DNA from: Actinomycetota bacterium
Lineage (GTDB): Bacteria; Actinomycetota; Geothermincolia; Geothermincolales; RBG-13-55-18
Assembly (NCBI GenBank): GCA_040757835.1
Contig: JBFLWJ010000022.1
Location: forward strand, 1 to 50,168
Length of the DNA stretch: 50,168 bases
Reading direction: 5' to 3'
The position numbers and the translations under genes were made by a program. This document shows, piece by piece, positions 7,506-15,872 of the stretch. Numbering within the stretch: the stretch's first letter is position 1; each line of letters begins with the position of its first letter. The notes below the pieces were generated by a model. The model ran no database searches. It saw only the letters and a program-made list of their open reading frames with translations, and was not told the origin of the DNA.

Positions 7506-8348
7506 TCAGGCGAAAGTGGTCGCGTCGTCCTTCAGCAGGCCGTTGAGGATAAAGCCCAGCAGTGCGTCCTTGATGTCCTGGTCTCCGTACTTCTCGTCGA
7601 TCATGGGGCGGTAGGTCGTTACCTCGAGCACGCAGAGGAGAGCGTAGGCGATGATCTCACTCGGTACATCACGGAAGAGGCCGCTCTTGATGCCCATGTT
7701 GAGGTCCCCGATCAGGGGCTCTATCAATTGCTTGCGCAGCACGGATGTGACTCGTCTCATATGTTCCTCGTCCTCGTCCCGCAGGGATTCCTTGGCGAGC
7801 TGCAGGATGGTGATGATCTCAGGTATGAAGGAGCTGGTGACTCTCCAGCGTGCCTCCCAGCGTTTCATTGGGTTCTTCTCGCCGCGGATCTCCTCGTAGG
7901 CGGAGCCGAAGACGGTCTCGAATATCTGGTCCAGGCACACGAAATAGACGTCCCTCTTGTTCTCGAAGTAATAATAAAAGGAAGGCTTGGTCACCCCCAG
8001 GGTGTCCACGATCTCGGATATGGTCGTCCTCTGGTAGCCGTTCTTAAGGAAGATGCTGGTAGCGGTGCGGACAATGCGCTCACGCGTATCCGATTCGCCC
8101 GACTGGACGCGGCGGCGCCTGCCCGAGGGCTTGTTGCGGCCCCCTTTCCATAGCTCGGCCGCATAGGCGAGGGGCAGCCCCTCGCTTCTCGCTTCCTTGA
8201 GATAGAGGAGCTTCTCCAGGTGTGATTCATCATACAGGGCCTGGGTCGAGCTCTTGTACAGCGGCGGCTCCAGATAACCCTTGCGGATGTAATAGTGTAT
8301 GGTCTGGTGGTTCAGGCCGGACCTTCTTGCAAGCTCGCCCATACGCAC
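7506..8348 (-). CDS. MerR-TetR fusion transcriptional regulator
   Basis: A protein of about 280 residues with two different DNA-binding heads. Residues 5-70 are a MerR winged helix (MGELARRSGLNHQTIHYYIR, then ARSEGLPLAYAAELW). After a basic linker (GRRRRVQ), residues ~91-138 are a TetR helix-turn-helix (GYQRTTISEIVDTLGVTKPS, then FYYYFENKRDVY), followed by a TetR-like ligand domain. The GTG at 8348 lies 7 bases from GGAGGT; the ATG at 8354 is only one base away and is unlikely to be used. The gene is divergent from the acyl-CoA dehydrogenase operon at 8664, so it probably controls that operon in response to an acyl-CoA or a similar ligand. Ligand and sign of control are unknown. Confidence 0.85.
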   Translation of the reverse strand: MRMGELARRSGLNHQTIHYYIRKGYLEPPLYKSSTQALYDESHLEKLLYLKEARSEGLPLAYAAELWKGGRNKPSGRRRRVQSGESDTRERIVRTATSIFLKNGYQRTTISEIVDTLGVTKPSFYYYFENKRDVYFVCLDQIFETVFGSAYEEIRGEKNPMKRWEARWRVTSSFIPEIITILQLAKESLRDEDEEHMRRVTSVLRKQLIEPLIGDLNMGIKSGLFRDVPSEIIAYALLCVLEVTTYRPMIDEKYGDQDIKDALLGFILNGLLKDDATTFA

Positions 8349-8508
8349 GGTCATTACCTCCGGTCACGAACCCCGCTTACCGGGTGTCAAGCGCGGAGCG
8401 TTTTCGCCACGTGGATAACACAATTCATAAACAACTATATAACACTATATAAATATTTTCATAATGAGGAAGAATAATCAACTATAAAAGCAGCGTAAGA
8501 GACCATAA

Positions 8509-8568
8509 TTGATGTCAGCATTTTTCTGTCATCAAAATATTGACTTAACGGAATAGAAAATCTAACCT
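8509..8568 (+). promoter_or_regulatory. Operator-like inverted repeat and promoter of the 8664 operon
   Basis: The 309-base divergent gap is strongly AT-rich from about 8405 to 8570. It contains TTGATGTCAG (8509-8518) and CTGTCATCAA (8526-8535), an inverted repeat matching at 9 of 10 positions. Five bases further on are TTGACT (8540-8545) and TAACCT (8563-8568), 17 bases apart, which would give a 5' leader of about 90 bases. The repeat just upstream of -35 is a good candidate site for the fusion regulator. No gene is seen in the gap. Confidence 0.5.
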
Positions 8569-8663
8569 CGCTACTACCACGTTTATCCGGCGTATCGTGC
8601 ATGCATCATTGATGCCGGAGACCCACGCGGCGCCAGGCAGGCAGCTGATAGAAGGGAGGCGAC

Positions 8664-9818
8664 ATGCCGCTGGACATTTTCTTCACGGAGGAACACGATA
8701 TGCTCCGCACGAGCCTTCGCGAGTTCGTCGCCAGGGAACTCGAACCCCATGCGGAAGAATGGGAAAAGGAGGAAGGTTTCCCGGACTGGGTCTTTAAACG
8801 TATGGGAGACCTGGGCTACCTGGGCTTGAACTATCCCGAGGAATACGGGGGCGGAGGCGGCGACTATTTTACCAACATGGTCCTGGCGGAGGAGCTCGCC
8901 CGCTGCGGGACAACGGGCATAGGGGCGGGCGTCGGGGTGCACGTGGGATGCGCCACGCCCCCCATCCTCGCCTTCGGCACGGAGGAACAGAAACAGAAGT
9001 ACCTGGTGCCCGCGATCAAGGGGGATAAGATCGCCTGCCTCGGCATCACCGAGCCCGGTGCCGGCTCGGACATCGCCAACCTGAGCACCTTCGCCGAGAA
9101 GGTGGAGGGCGGCTGGAGGGTCAACGGTAACAAGATATTCATCACCAACGGCGCAAGCGCACATTTCATGACCTTGCTCGCCCGCACCGAGAAGGTCAAG
9201 GGGTTCAAGGGCATGAGTCTGTTCCTGGTGGATACGGATACGCCCGGGTTCGTCGTCTCCCGCAAGCTGGACAAGGTGGGGATGCGCACCTCGGACACGG
9301 CCGAGATCTTTTTCGAGGACATGCTCGTGGCGGACGATGCCCTGCTCGGCGAGGAAGGCAGGGGTTTCTACAACATCATGTGGGAACTGCAGGGGGAGCG
9401 GCTCATCGGGGCGGCGGGCATGGTGGCGGGCGCGCGCATCGCGCTGGACAGGACGGTCGCCTACGTCAAGGAGAGGGTCCAGTTCGGGCGGCCCGTCGCC
9501 AGGAACCAGGCCGTCGCCCACCGCCTCGCGGACCTGGCCACCAGGATAGAGGCGGCACAGGCGCTGGTCTATCTGGCGGCCTGGAGGTTCGACCAGGGTT
9601 CCTACCCGGTGCAGGAGATATCCATGGCCAAACTCATGGCGGCCCAGGTCGTCTTCGAAGCCGGTGACGAGGGGCTGCAGTTCATGGGAGGTTACGGCTA
9701 CATGATGGAGGAGCCAATGCAGCGCCACTGGCGTGATTCCAGAATATGGCGTATCGCGGGCGGCACGGACGAGATCATGCGGGAGATCATTGCGACATCC
9801 ATGGGCCTATATGAGTGA
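8664..9818 (+). CDS. Acyl-CoA dehydrogenase (isovaleryl/long-chain type catalytic Glu)
   Basis: A 384-residue FAD flavoprotein that would oxidise an acyl-CoA to the 2-enoyl-CoA and pass electrons to ETF. Family marks: YPEEYGGGGGD (58-67), LGITEPGAGSDIAN (126-139), GNKIFITNG (155-163), then RVQFGRPVARNQAVAHRLAD. The usual catalytic Glu near the C-terminus (YEGT motif) is replaced by AGGT at 365-368, while E245 in GERLIGAAG lies where isovaleryl-CoA and long-chain dehydrogenases place their catalytic base. So it is probably active, with a branched or bulky substrate. GGGAGG precedes the ATG. First gene of a five-gene operon running to 14424. Confidence 0.92.
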   Translation: MPLDIFFTEEHDMLRTSLREFVARELEPHAEEWEKEEGFPDWVFKRMGDLGYLGLNYPEEYGGGGGDYFTNMVLAEELARCGTTGIGAGVGVHVGCATPPILAFGTEEQKQKYLVPAIKGDKIACLGITEPGAGSDIANLSTFAEKVEGGWRVNGNKIFITNGASAHFMTLLARTEKVKGFKGMSLFLVDTDTPGFVVSRKLDKVGMRTSDTAEIFFEDMLVADDALLGEEGRGFYNIMWELQGERLIGAAGMVAGARIALDRTVAYVKERVQFGRPVARNQAVAHRLADLATRIEAAQALVYLAAWRFDQGSYPVQEISMAKLMAAQVVFEAGDEGLQFMGGYGYMMEEPMQRHWRDSRIWRIAGGTDEIMREIIATSMGLYE

Positions 9819-9847
9819 TACGGGTGTGAAGGAAGGGAGTGGAAGAT

Positions 9848-10753
9848 ATGGATGAGATCAGGTACGACGGCAGAGTGGCGGTAGTGACCGGGGCCGGAGG
9901 AGGGCTGGGGCGCTCCCACGCCCTCCTGCTCGCGAGCAGGGGAGCCAGGGTGGTGGTCAACGACCTGGGGGGGTCGACTGACGGCACCGGCTCCGACACC
10001 ACTCCCGCCCAGCAGGTAGTGGATGAGATCAGGGCGGCCGGGGGAGAGGCGGTGGCGGACTATAACGACGTAGCCGACTGGGAGAGCGCCCGCAAGATAA
10101 TCCAGACCGCCCTGGACGCCTTCGGTGGGGTGGACATCCTTATCAACAACGCCGGCATTCTGCGGGACAAGAGCCTGCTGAAGATGGAGATGGAGGACTT
10201 CAGGAAAGTGCTCTCCGTGCACCTGGACGGAACCTTCCACTGCACCAAGGCGGCCTTCCCCCACATGAAGGAGAAGGGCTATGGCAGGATAATCAACACC
10301 ATCTCCGGGGCCGGCCTCTACGGCAATTTCGGCCAGACCAACTACGGGGCGGCCAAGATGGGCATCCTTGGTTTCACGCTCTCGGTCAAGCAGGAGGGGG
10401 CCAAATACAATATCCTGGCCAACATCCTGACTCCCGTCGCCGGCACGCGGCTGACCGCCAGCATCATGCCCCCCAACGTGCTGGAGAAGCTGAAGCCCGA
10501 GGTCGTCTCGCCCATGGCCGGCTGGCTGGCCTCGGAACAGTGCGACGTGAGCGGGAAGGTCTTCGTCGCCGGGGCCGGCTACTTCAGCCGGGCCGCCGTC
10601 ATGGAGGGGCCGGGCATCTACCTCGACCCCGACTCCGAGATCACCGTGGAGATGGTGGCCGAGCGTATCGGCGATATAGACACCCTGGAGGGGGCCCAAG
10701 AGTTCGAAGCGGCCATGGAGGCGGGAAGCCGCATCTTCTCCGCAATAATGTGA
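9848..10753 (+). CDS. SDR 3-hydroxyacyl-CoA dehydrogenase (MFE-2/HSD17B4-like)
   Basis: A short-chain dehydrogenase of about 301 residues. Counting from the upstream GTG at 9839, it has the NAD(P) motif TGAGGGLG (17-24), VVNDLGG (39-45, which favours NAD), NNAG (103-106) and the catalytic S156 and Y169-x3-K173. The phrase VVNDLGGSTDGTGSD and the long C-terminal extension are typical of the dehydrogenase unit of peroxisomal multifunctional enzyme 2, which oxidises (3R)-hydroxyacyl-CoA. The ATG at 9848 has better spacing to the AAGGAAGGGAG site than the GTG. It follows the dehydrogenase by 29 bases. It probably carries out the second oxidation of the same beta-oxidation-like route; no enoyl-CoA hydratase gene is seen in the operon. 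Confidence 0.88.
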   Translation: MDEIRYDGRVAVVTGAGGGLGRSHALLLASRGARVVVNDLGGSTDGTGSDTTPAQQVVDEIRAAGGEAVADYNDVADWESARKIIQTALDAFGGVDILINNAGILRDKSLLKMEMEDFRKVLSVHLDGTFHCTKAAFPHMKEKGYGRIINTISGAGLYGNFGQTNYGAAKMGILGFTLSVKQEGAKYNILANILTPVAGTRLTASIMPPNVLEKLKPEVVSPMAGWLASEQCDVSGKVFVAGAGYFSRAAVMEGPGIYLDPDSEITVEMVAERIGDIDTLEGAQEFEAAMEAGSRIFSAIM

Positions 10754-10846
10754 GACCGCTCTGATGCGGGCAGCCATCGATATGAAAGGAGAACGCTGAT
10801 GCCAGTAGACCTCGCGGTGCCGGCACGATCCGAGAGGAGGAAATAA

Positions 10847-12307
10847 ATGGCAGGATTGATCTCTTACGGCGGTTACGTCCCACGCTACCGCCTCAACTGC
10901 ATGGCCATTTTCGGGGCCATGGGATGGATAAACCCGGTGACCCTCACCGTCGCCAGGGGGGAGAAGGCCGTGGGCAACTTCGACGAGGACGCTCTGACCA
11001 TGGCCGTAGCGGCCGGCATGGACTGCGTCAGGGGCTTCGATCGCTGCGGCATCGATGCGGTCTATTTCGCCACCACCACCGCTCCTTTCAAAGAGAGGCT
11101 CAACGCCAACATCGTGGCCAGCGCCCTGGGGACCAGGGAGGACGTGCGCAGCGCGGATTACACGGCTTCCCTCAAGGCGGGGACGACGGCCCTGCTCTCG
11201 GCCCTGGAGTTCACGGCTGCGGGCGGCGGGTCGCGAGCGTTGGTATGCGCGGGGGACCAGCGATTGGGAAAGATCGGCAGCGTGCAGGAGATGCTCTTCG
11301 GGGACGCAGGCGCGGCCTTCCTGGTGGGCGAGGAAAACGTCATCGCCGAGTTCAAGGGCTCCTATTCGACCGCGCACGATTTCGTGGACCACCTGCGCGG
11401 CGCGAATTCCCTCTACGACCGCATGTGGGAAGACCGCTGGATCAGGGAGGTGGGATACGGGCAGTTCATAGCCGAGGCCGTGGCGGGCGTCTGCGCGAAG
11501 CTCGGCATGACCGCCGCGGACTTCGACAAGGTCGTCTATCCCTGCACCTACGGGAGCACGCGCAGGAAGATCGACCGCGGGATGGGGTTCAAGGAAGGTG
11601 CGGTGCAGGACGACCTGCTCGCGGCCGTGGGAGACAGCGGCGCCGCGCATCCCCTGCTCATGCTGGCCAAAGCCCTGGAGGACGCCCGGCCCGGGGAGAA
11701 GATCCTGGTAGTGGGCTATGGCAGCGGCTGTGACGCCCTGGTTTTCGAGGTCACCGAGGCGATTACGGCGCTCGGGAAGGACCGCGGCGTATCCAGGTGG
11801 CTGGCCCGCCGGGCGGAGCTGGACAATTACCTGAAGTACATAGTGTGGAGGCGGCTCATCCAGGCCGACATGGGTATGCGCGGAGAATTCGACCTCGAGA
11901 CGCGCTGGTCGCTTATCTGGCGCGAACGCAAGGCCATGCTGGGCCTGCACGGAGGCATATGCCGTGCCTGCGGCACGCAGCAGTTCCCGCCCGAACGCGT
12001 CTGCGCCAACCCGGCGTGCGGCGCCGTGGACAGTATGGACCTGGTATACCTGGCCGACAGGGGCGGCAGGGTTTTCAGCTACACCGGCGACATGCTCGCC
12101 GCCTCCTACGACCCTCCCGCCGCCTATGGCAACATCGAGCTTGGCGGCGGGGGGAAGATGCTCATGGACTTCACGGACTGCACCGCCGACGACCTGGAGG
12201 TGGGCATGCCCATGGAGTTCTCCTTCCGCATCAAGCTCTACGACCCCAAGCGGGACGTGACGAACTATTTCTGGAAGGCCGTTCCCGCACTGCAGGAGGT
12301 GGGTTGA
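10847..12307 (+). CDS. HMG-CoA-synthase-like protein fused to a DUF35 Zn-ribbon/OB domain
   Basis: A 486-residue fusion. Residues 1-350 follow the archaeal/bacterial HMG-CoA synthase thiolase fold (ISYGGYVPRYRL at the start, GDAGAAFLVGEE at 152-163, then LVVGYGSGCDALVF). Residues ~368-480 are a DUF35 module: a zinc ribbon with C372, C375, C386 and C391, then an OB fold. In active archaeal HMGS I recall ACKAGT around the catalytic Cys; here the same place reads SLKAGT (108-113), with Leu109 instead of Cys, so acyl transfer by the usual route is unlikely. In archaea HMGS, thiolase and a DUF35 protein form one channelling complex. Here the thiolase is the next gene (1 base gap), so this protein may be its scaffold and CoA-binding partner. 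Strong AGAGGAGG site. Confidence 0.85.
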   Translation: MAGLISYGGYVPRYRLNCMAIFGAMGWINPVTLTVARGEKAVGNFDEDALTMAVAAGMDCVRGFDRCGIDAVYFATTTAPFKERLNANIVASALGTREDVRSADYTASLKAGTTALLSALEFTAAGGGSRALVCAGDQRLGKIGSVQEMLFGDAGAAFLVGEENVIAEFKGSYSTAHDFVDHLRGANSLYDRMWEDRWIREVGYGQFIAEAVAGVCAKLGMTAADFDKVVYPCTYGSTRRKIDRGMGFKEGAVQDDLLAAVGDSGAAHPLLMLAKALEDARPGEKILVVGYGSGCDALVFEVTEAITALGKDRGVSRWLARRAELDNYLKYIVWRRLIQADMGMRGEFDLETRWSLIWRERKAMLGLHGGICRACGTQQFPPERVCANPACGAVDSMDLVYLADRGGRVFSYTGDMLAASYDPPAAYGNIELGGGGKMLMDFTDCTADDLEVGMPMEFSFRIKLYDPKRDVTNYFWKAVPALQEVG

Positions 12308-12308
12308 G

Positions 12309-13511
12309 ATGGCTGAGGGCATCAAGGACAAGGTAGCCATCCTGGGCATGGGATGTACCAGGTTCGGGGAGCGCTGGGACATGGGGTCCGACGACCTCCT
12401 GGTGGAAGCCTTCGGCGAGGCCATGGAGGACGCGTGCATTGAGAAAAAAGACATCCAGGCGGCCTGGGTGGGCAGCCATATCACCGAGATCAATATCGGC
12501 AAGGGCGGGGTTTACGTGGCCAATGCCCTGCACCTGCCGCGTGTCCAGGTGACCCGCGCCGAGAACTTTTGCGCCTCAGGCACCGAGGCCTTCCGGGCCG
12601 CGGTCTATGGTGTGGCGTCCGGCGCCTGCGACATCGCGCTGGCCATAGGGGTGGAAAAACTCAAGGACACCGGCTATGGCGGGCTCCCCAACTACCCCGG
12701 CTTCGGACAGGAATTCCTCTATTACCTGCCCATGGCTACTGGCCCCGGATTCTTCGCCCAATTGGCGACGGCATACGCGTCAAAATACGGGATACCCATG
12801 GAGAAAGTGAAGGAGACCATGGCCCGCGTCTCCTGGAAGAGCCATCGCAACGGAGCCAGGAACCCCAAGGCGCACCTGCGGCGGGAGGTGAGCATGGAGC
12901 AGATAATCGGATCGCCCATGATCGCCTATCCCCTGGGGATCTTCGACTGTTGCGGGGTCAGCGACGGCTCCGCCGCCGCCATCGTTACCACTCCGGAGCT
13001 GGCCAGGAAGATCAAACCAAACCAGGAGCTGGTCAAGGTCAAAGCCCTGCAGGGGTCGGTGAGTTCCGGCGAGGAATACGTCGGCGACCTCTGGGACGGG
13101 GTGGGCATCCCGACCACGCGCGAAGCCTCCCGCAAGGCATACGCGGAAGCGGGTATCAAGGACCCCCGCAGGGAGATCAGCATGATGGAAGTGCATGACT
13201 GTTTCTCCATCACGGAGATGTGCACCATGGAGGACCTCGGCATCTCCCCGAACGGTGGAGCCGCCGAGGACATCGCCGCCGGTTTTTTCGACCTGGACGG
13301 CGAACTCCCCTGCCAGCCTGACGGCGGCCTGAAGTGCTTCGGCCATCCCATAGGGGCGTCCGGCCTGAGGATGCTCTACGAGATGTATCTGCAACTGCTG
13401 CGGCGTGTTCCGGAGGAAAGGCAGGTGAAGGACCCGGAGATCGGCCTGACCCACAATCTGGGCGGCCATCCGGCGCAGAACGTGTGCAGCATCGCCATCG
13501 TCGGCCTGTAA
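12309..13511 (+). CDS. SCP-x type thiolase
   Basis: A 400-residue thiolase of the SCP-x/acetyl-CoA C-acetyltransferase group that needs a DUF35 partner. The nucleophile is C88 in ENFCASGTEAF. EVHDCFSITE and GGLKCFGHPIGASG supply the second Cys and the His, and the C-terminus has NLGGHPAQNVCSIAIV. It would cleave a 3-oxoacyl-CoA at the end of the operon's pathway. The ATG lies one base after the stop of the HMGS-like gene, whose last codons contain its AGGAGGTGG site, so the two are translationally coupled and probably form a complex. BbsAB of anaerobic toluene degradation and the archaeal thiolase-HMGS-DUF35 complex are the nearest known arrangements. Confidence 0.9.
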   Translation: MAEGIKDKVAILGMGCTRFGERWDMGSDDLLVEAFGEAMEDACIEKKDIQAAWVGSHITEINIGKGGVYVANALHLPRVQVTRAENFCASGTEAFRAAVYGVASGACDIALAIGVEKLKDTGYGGLPNYPGFGQEFLYYLPMATGPGFFAQLATAYASKYGIPMEKVKETMARVSWKSHRNGARNPKAHLRREVSMEQIIGSPMIAYPLGIFDCCGVSDGSAAAIVTTPELARKIKPNQELVKVKALQGSVSSGEEYVGDLWDGVGIPTTREASRKAYAEAGIKDPRREISMMEVHDCFSITEMCTMEDLGISPNGGAAEDIAAGFFDLDGELPCQPDGGLKCFGHPIGASGLRMLYEMYLQLLRRVPEERQVKDPEIGLTHNLGGHPAQNVCSIAIVGL

Positions 13512-13608
13512 GCCTATCATTAGGAGATCGAAATCGCATTTGCCGACCGAACTGCGCGGGATACAAGGGCGATCTAACCGCCACGAACAGCCGGGGGGAA
13601 GGAAAGAG

Positions 13609-14424
13609 ATGCAGGACCTGAAGGGTAAGGTTGTATTGATAACCGGCGCGGCGCGCGGTATGGGCAAACAGCATGCAGCCACCTTCGTGCGCGAGGGAGC
13701 CCGCGTGGTCATGGCCGACATCGACGAAGACAGGCTTGCGTGCGCTGCCGCGGATATCGGGGGTGCGGCTTGCGGGGTCTCTTTTCACGGGCTGGATATC
13801 TCCGACCGGAACGCCTGCCTTGAACTGGTGAAGAAGGTGGAAGCGGAGATGGGGTCCATAGACGTTCTCGTCAACAACGCCGCCGTCGCTGAGAACGAGG
13901 AAGTCCTGGGGCAATCGGAACGGTCTTTGCGCAGGACGGTGGAGGTAAACCTATTGGGCCAGGTGTGGATGATGCAGGCGGTGGTCCCCGGCATGGTGAG
14001 GCGGGGCGGCGGGCACGTGGTGAACGTATGCTCGGTGGCGGGCAAGGTGGGGGTCCCCAGGCTGGGGGCCTACTGCGCCACCAAGCACGCGCTGATAGGG
14101 TTGACGGATACCATGCGCCAGGAGCTGAAGAAGACCGGCGTGCGCTTCATCATCGTCAACCCCGGATATACCAATACCGGGATGTTCGCGGGGGCGAAGG
14201 CTCCGGTCATCCAGCCCTGGCAGGATCCACGGAGGGTATCCGACGCCATGGTGGCCGCTATCAAGAAGAACAGGGCAGAGATCTTCGTTCCGCGTTTTGC
14301 CGGACGTATGACGGCGTTGTTACGCGGGCTGGGCTTGCCCCGGCTTATGGACCTGGTCTGCGCGGTCAGCGGCCTTAACCGATCGTTCGCCACCATGGAA
14401 AAGGAGCGCGGCCGGCCCTTCTGA
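13609..14424 (+). CDS. SDR family oxidoreductase
   Basis: A 271-residue classical short-chain dehydrogenase. It has TGAARGMG (12-19), MADIDE (35-40, an acidic residue after beta-2, favouring NAD), NNAA (89-92), S142 and Y155-x3-K159. The ATG at 13609 follows GGGGGGAAGGAAAG; the longer frame from 13540 has no ribosome site and begins in a region unlike SDRs. The C-terminus (residues ~215-270) is longer than usual and ends in a hydrophobic helix with RLMDLVCAVSGL, which could touch the membrane. Last gene of the operon, 97 bases after the thiolase. The substrate is unknown; it may act on the same pathway. Confidence 0.86.
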   Translation: MQDLKGKVVLITGAARGMGKQHAATFVREGARVVMADIDEDRLACAAADIGGAACGVSFHGLDISDRNACLELVKKVEAEMGSIDVLVNNAAVAENEEVLGQSERSLRRTVEVNLLGQVWMMQAVVPGMVRRGGGHVVNVCSVAGKVGVPRLGAYCATKHALIGLTDTMRQELKKTGVRFIIVNPGYTNTGMFAGAKAPVIQPWQDPRRVSDAMVAAIKKNRAEIFVPRFAGRMTALLRGLGLPRLMDLVCAVSGLNRSFATMEKERGRPF

Positions 14425-14522
14425 TCCTGAAACGCGCCACCGCCGACAGGAGTGGTCTCCGTGGGACGTGAAAACCCCGGCTGGAACGCGCGCGTGCCGC
14501 TTGATTGATCATGTACACGGCC

Positions 14523-14539
14523 GCCCGCTGGCAGCGGGC
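14523..14539. terminator. Hairpin between convergent genes
   Basis: GCCCGCTG and CAGCGGGC flank a single base, folding as a 7-bp stem with a 3-base loop. It lies 8 bases after the stop of the minus-strand gene and about 100 bases after the SDR stop. There is no U-run, so the role as a terminator is only likely. Confidence 0.4.
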
Positions 14540-14546
14540 CGGATTC

Positions 14547-15008
14547 TCAATAGTCGCGGCGGCCGGAGCGGATGAAGGAAGCGCCGATGGGGAAGGCCAG
14601 CCACAGGACGGCCAGCAGGAAGGCGGCGAAGACGGTGAGTGCGCTCAGTTCGCCCGCCTGGTCCACCACGTAGAAGGCGTAGACGGCCAGGGGCACGTAG
14701 AGGAAGACCGCCGAGACCGCACCCGGGGAGTAGCGCCTGACCATGGCCATGGGCACCAGGTGCATCACTGTGTTTATGAGGAAGAGGGCGGCGATGGAGA
14801 GGCTGAAGAAGGGCTGGTCCATGCCCACCAGCGCTCCCGCGACGCAGAGCAGGATGAAGAGCGCGTTGACTATCGCGAAGGCTACCAAGTCCATCCCCCC
14901 CAGGAAGCGCCAGCCCAGCTCGCGCGTGAAATCGATAAAGCCGAAGAAGTACTCCTCGGCCACGTGCACCAAGGCCGCTCCCACCATGGCCCAGAACACC
15001 CAGTGCAT
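14547..15008 (-). CDS. HXXEE-domain membrane protein
   Basis: A 153-residue integral membrane protein. The name-giving HXXEE motif is HVAEEYFFGF near the N-terminus, and a second conserved His occurs in NTVMHLVPM, as in PF13787 proteins. Four or five hydrophobic helices are visible. The start at 15008 gives the family N-terminus (MHWVFWAMVGAALV); the upstream 57 codons belong to the neighbouring gene's shadow. It lies 11 bases after the stop of the QueG-like gene and is probably cotranscribed with it. The function of the family is not known. Confidence 0.82.
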   Translation of the reverse strand: MHWVFWAMVGAALVHVAEEYFFGFIDFTRELGWRFLGGMDLVAFAIVNALFILLCVAGALVGMDQPFFSLSIAALFLINTVMHLVPMAMVRRYSPGAVSAVFLYVPLAVYAFYVVDQAGELSALTVFAAFLLAVLWLAFPIGASFIRSGRRDY

Positions 15009-15019
15009 CTTCGCTACCC

Positions 15020-15703
15020 CTAGACTTTGAGGCCCAGCGCGTGCGGGCAGGCGGCGCGGCAGGCGTAACACTTCTTCAGCAGGAACCCGCGCGCGCTCAC
15101 GACCATTGACGCCGGGCGGCACTTGGCCTGGTCCGCGGTTTCGCCGTCCAGCGCGCCCGCCGGGCAGGCATAGATACACAGGTCGCAGTCGGGCCGGCAG
15201 CCCTCGTAGCCTGCGATGGGGTCACCCTCCAGCTCCAAGTCCACGAGCAGGGCCCCGATCTGGACCATGTTGCCGTAGCTCTCGTTGATGAGCAGCGTGT
15301 TTCTTCCCAGCACCCCCAGGCCGGCCAGCATGCCGGCGTGGCGCATGGATAGGATACCCCTTCCGTGCATGCGCTCGGGCTCCCAGTGCTCGTAGGGGTC
15401 GTCCGACGGGACGACCACGCACCTCGCGCCCAGGTCCTCCAGCTTCAGGGCGGCGTTGAAGGTAATGGAATCGACCTCGCTCACCGCCTGTTCGTTGGCG
15501 CGTGTATAAGGGACGCAGCTATCCGCGTCGAGGACCCCGGCGGGAAGGCGCCTCGCGAAAACCACCACGGAGCTGCAGTCCCTGAAGATGTCCCGGGGAT
15601 GGAAACCCGCCGGCGCATCCGCGAACCTTTCCGCCGGCGCGATACCGCAGAGGTCCGCCCCCAGCCCGAGCAACACCCCTTTTGCCGCTTCGCCATTTAG
15701 CAT
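15020..15703 (-). CDS. QueG-like 4Fe-4S double-cluster protein
   Basis: A protein of about 227 residues related to the C-terminal part of epoxyqueuosine reductase. Visible marks (numbered from a GTG at 15715) are GLGVLGRNTLLINESYGNMV (132-151) and two ferredoxin-like clusters: C173, C177, C180 and C184 (CRPDCDLCIYAC), then C216, C219 and C223 (CYACRAAC). It lacks a long N-terminal cobalamin-binding portion of the true QueG size, so it is probably one of the short QueG-like reductases of unknown substrate. The ATG at 15703 has a weak GGTGGG site; the GTG at 15715 would fit a leaderless start behind TATAGT (15727-15722). It heads a two-gene operon with the HXXEE protein. Confidence 0.75.
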   Translation of the reverse strand: MLNGEAAKGVLLGLGADLCGIAPAERFADAPAGFHPRDIFRDCSSVVVFARRLPAGVLDADSCVPYTRANEQAVSEVDSITFNAALKLEDLGARCVVVPSDDPYEHWEPERMHGRGILSMRHAGMLAGLGVLGRNTLLINESYGNMVQIGALLVDLELEGDPIAGYEGCRPDCDLCIYACPAGALDGETADQAKCRPASMVVSARGFLLKKCYACRAACPHALGLKV

Positions 15704-15872
15704 GATACCCACCACGGTCGTACTATACGGTCTGGTCTTTCCAAGCCTATTTTACCAGAGGCTCATGGACTCAATATCCTATCTACCACACGGGAACCAG
15801 TAGAAACATATAGGCATCACAACAGATACATTTGCAAACACGGCAAACGGGGTAAACGGGGATGGGAAAGCA

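Noticed and set aside
9698..12502. A 934-codon open frame on the minus strand across the SDR and HMGS-like genes
   Set aside because: It is antisense to genes with clear family motifs, has no ribosome site, and its composition (many Gly, Pro, Arg, His) is that of a shadow frame in high-GC DNA.
15827..15858. Two copies of AAACGGGG before the GH25 gene as an operator
   Set aside because: Only two copies, partly overlapping the ribosome-binding region; not enough to call a site.
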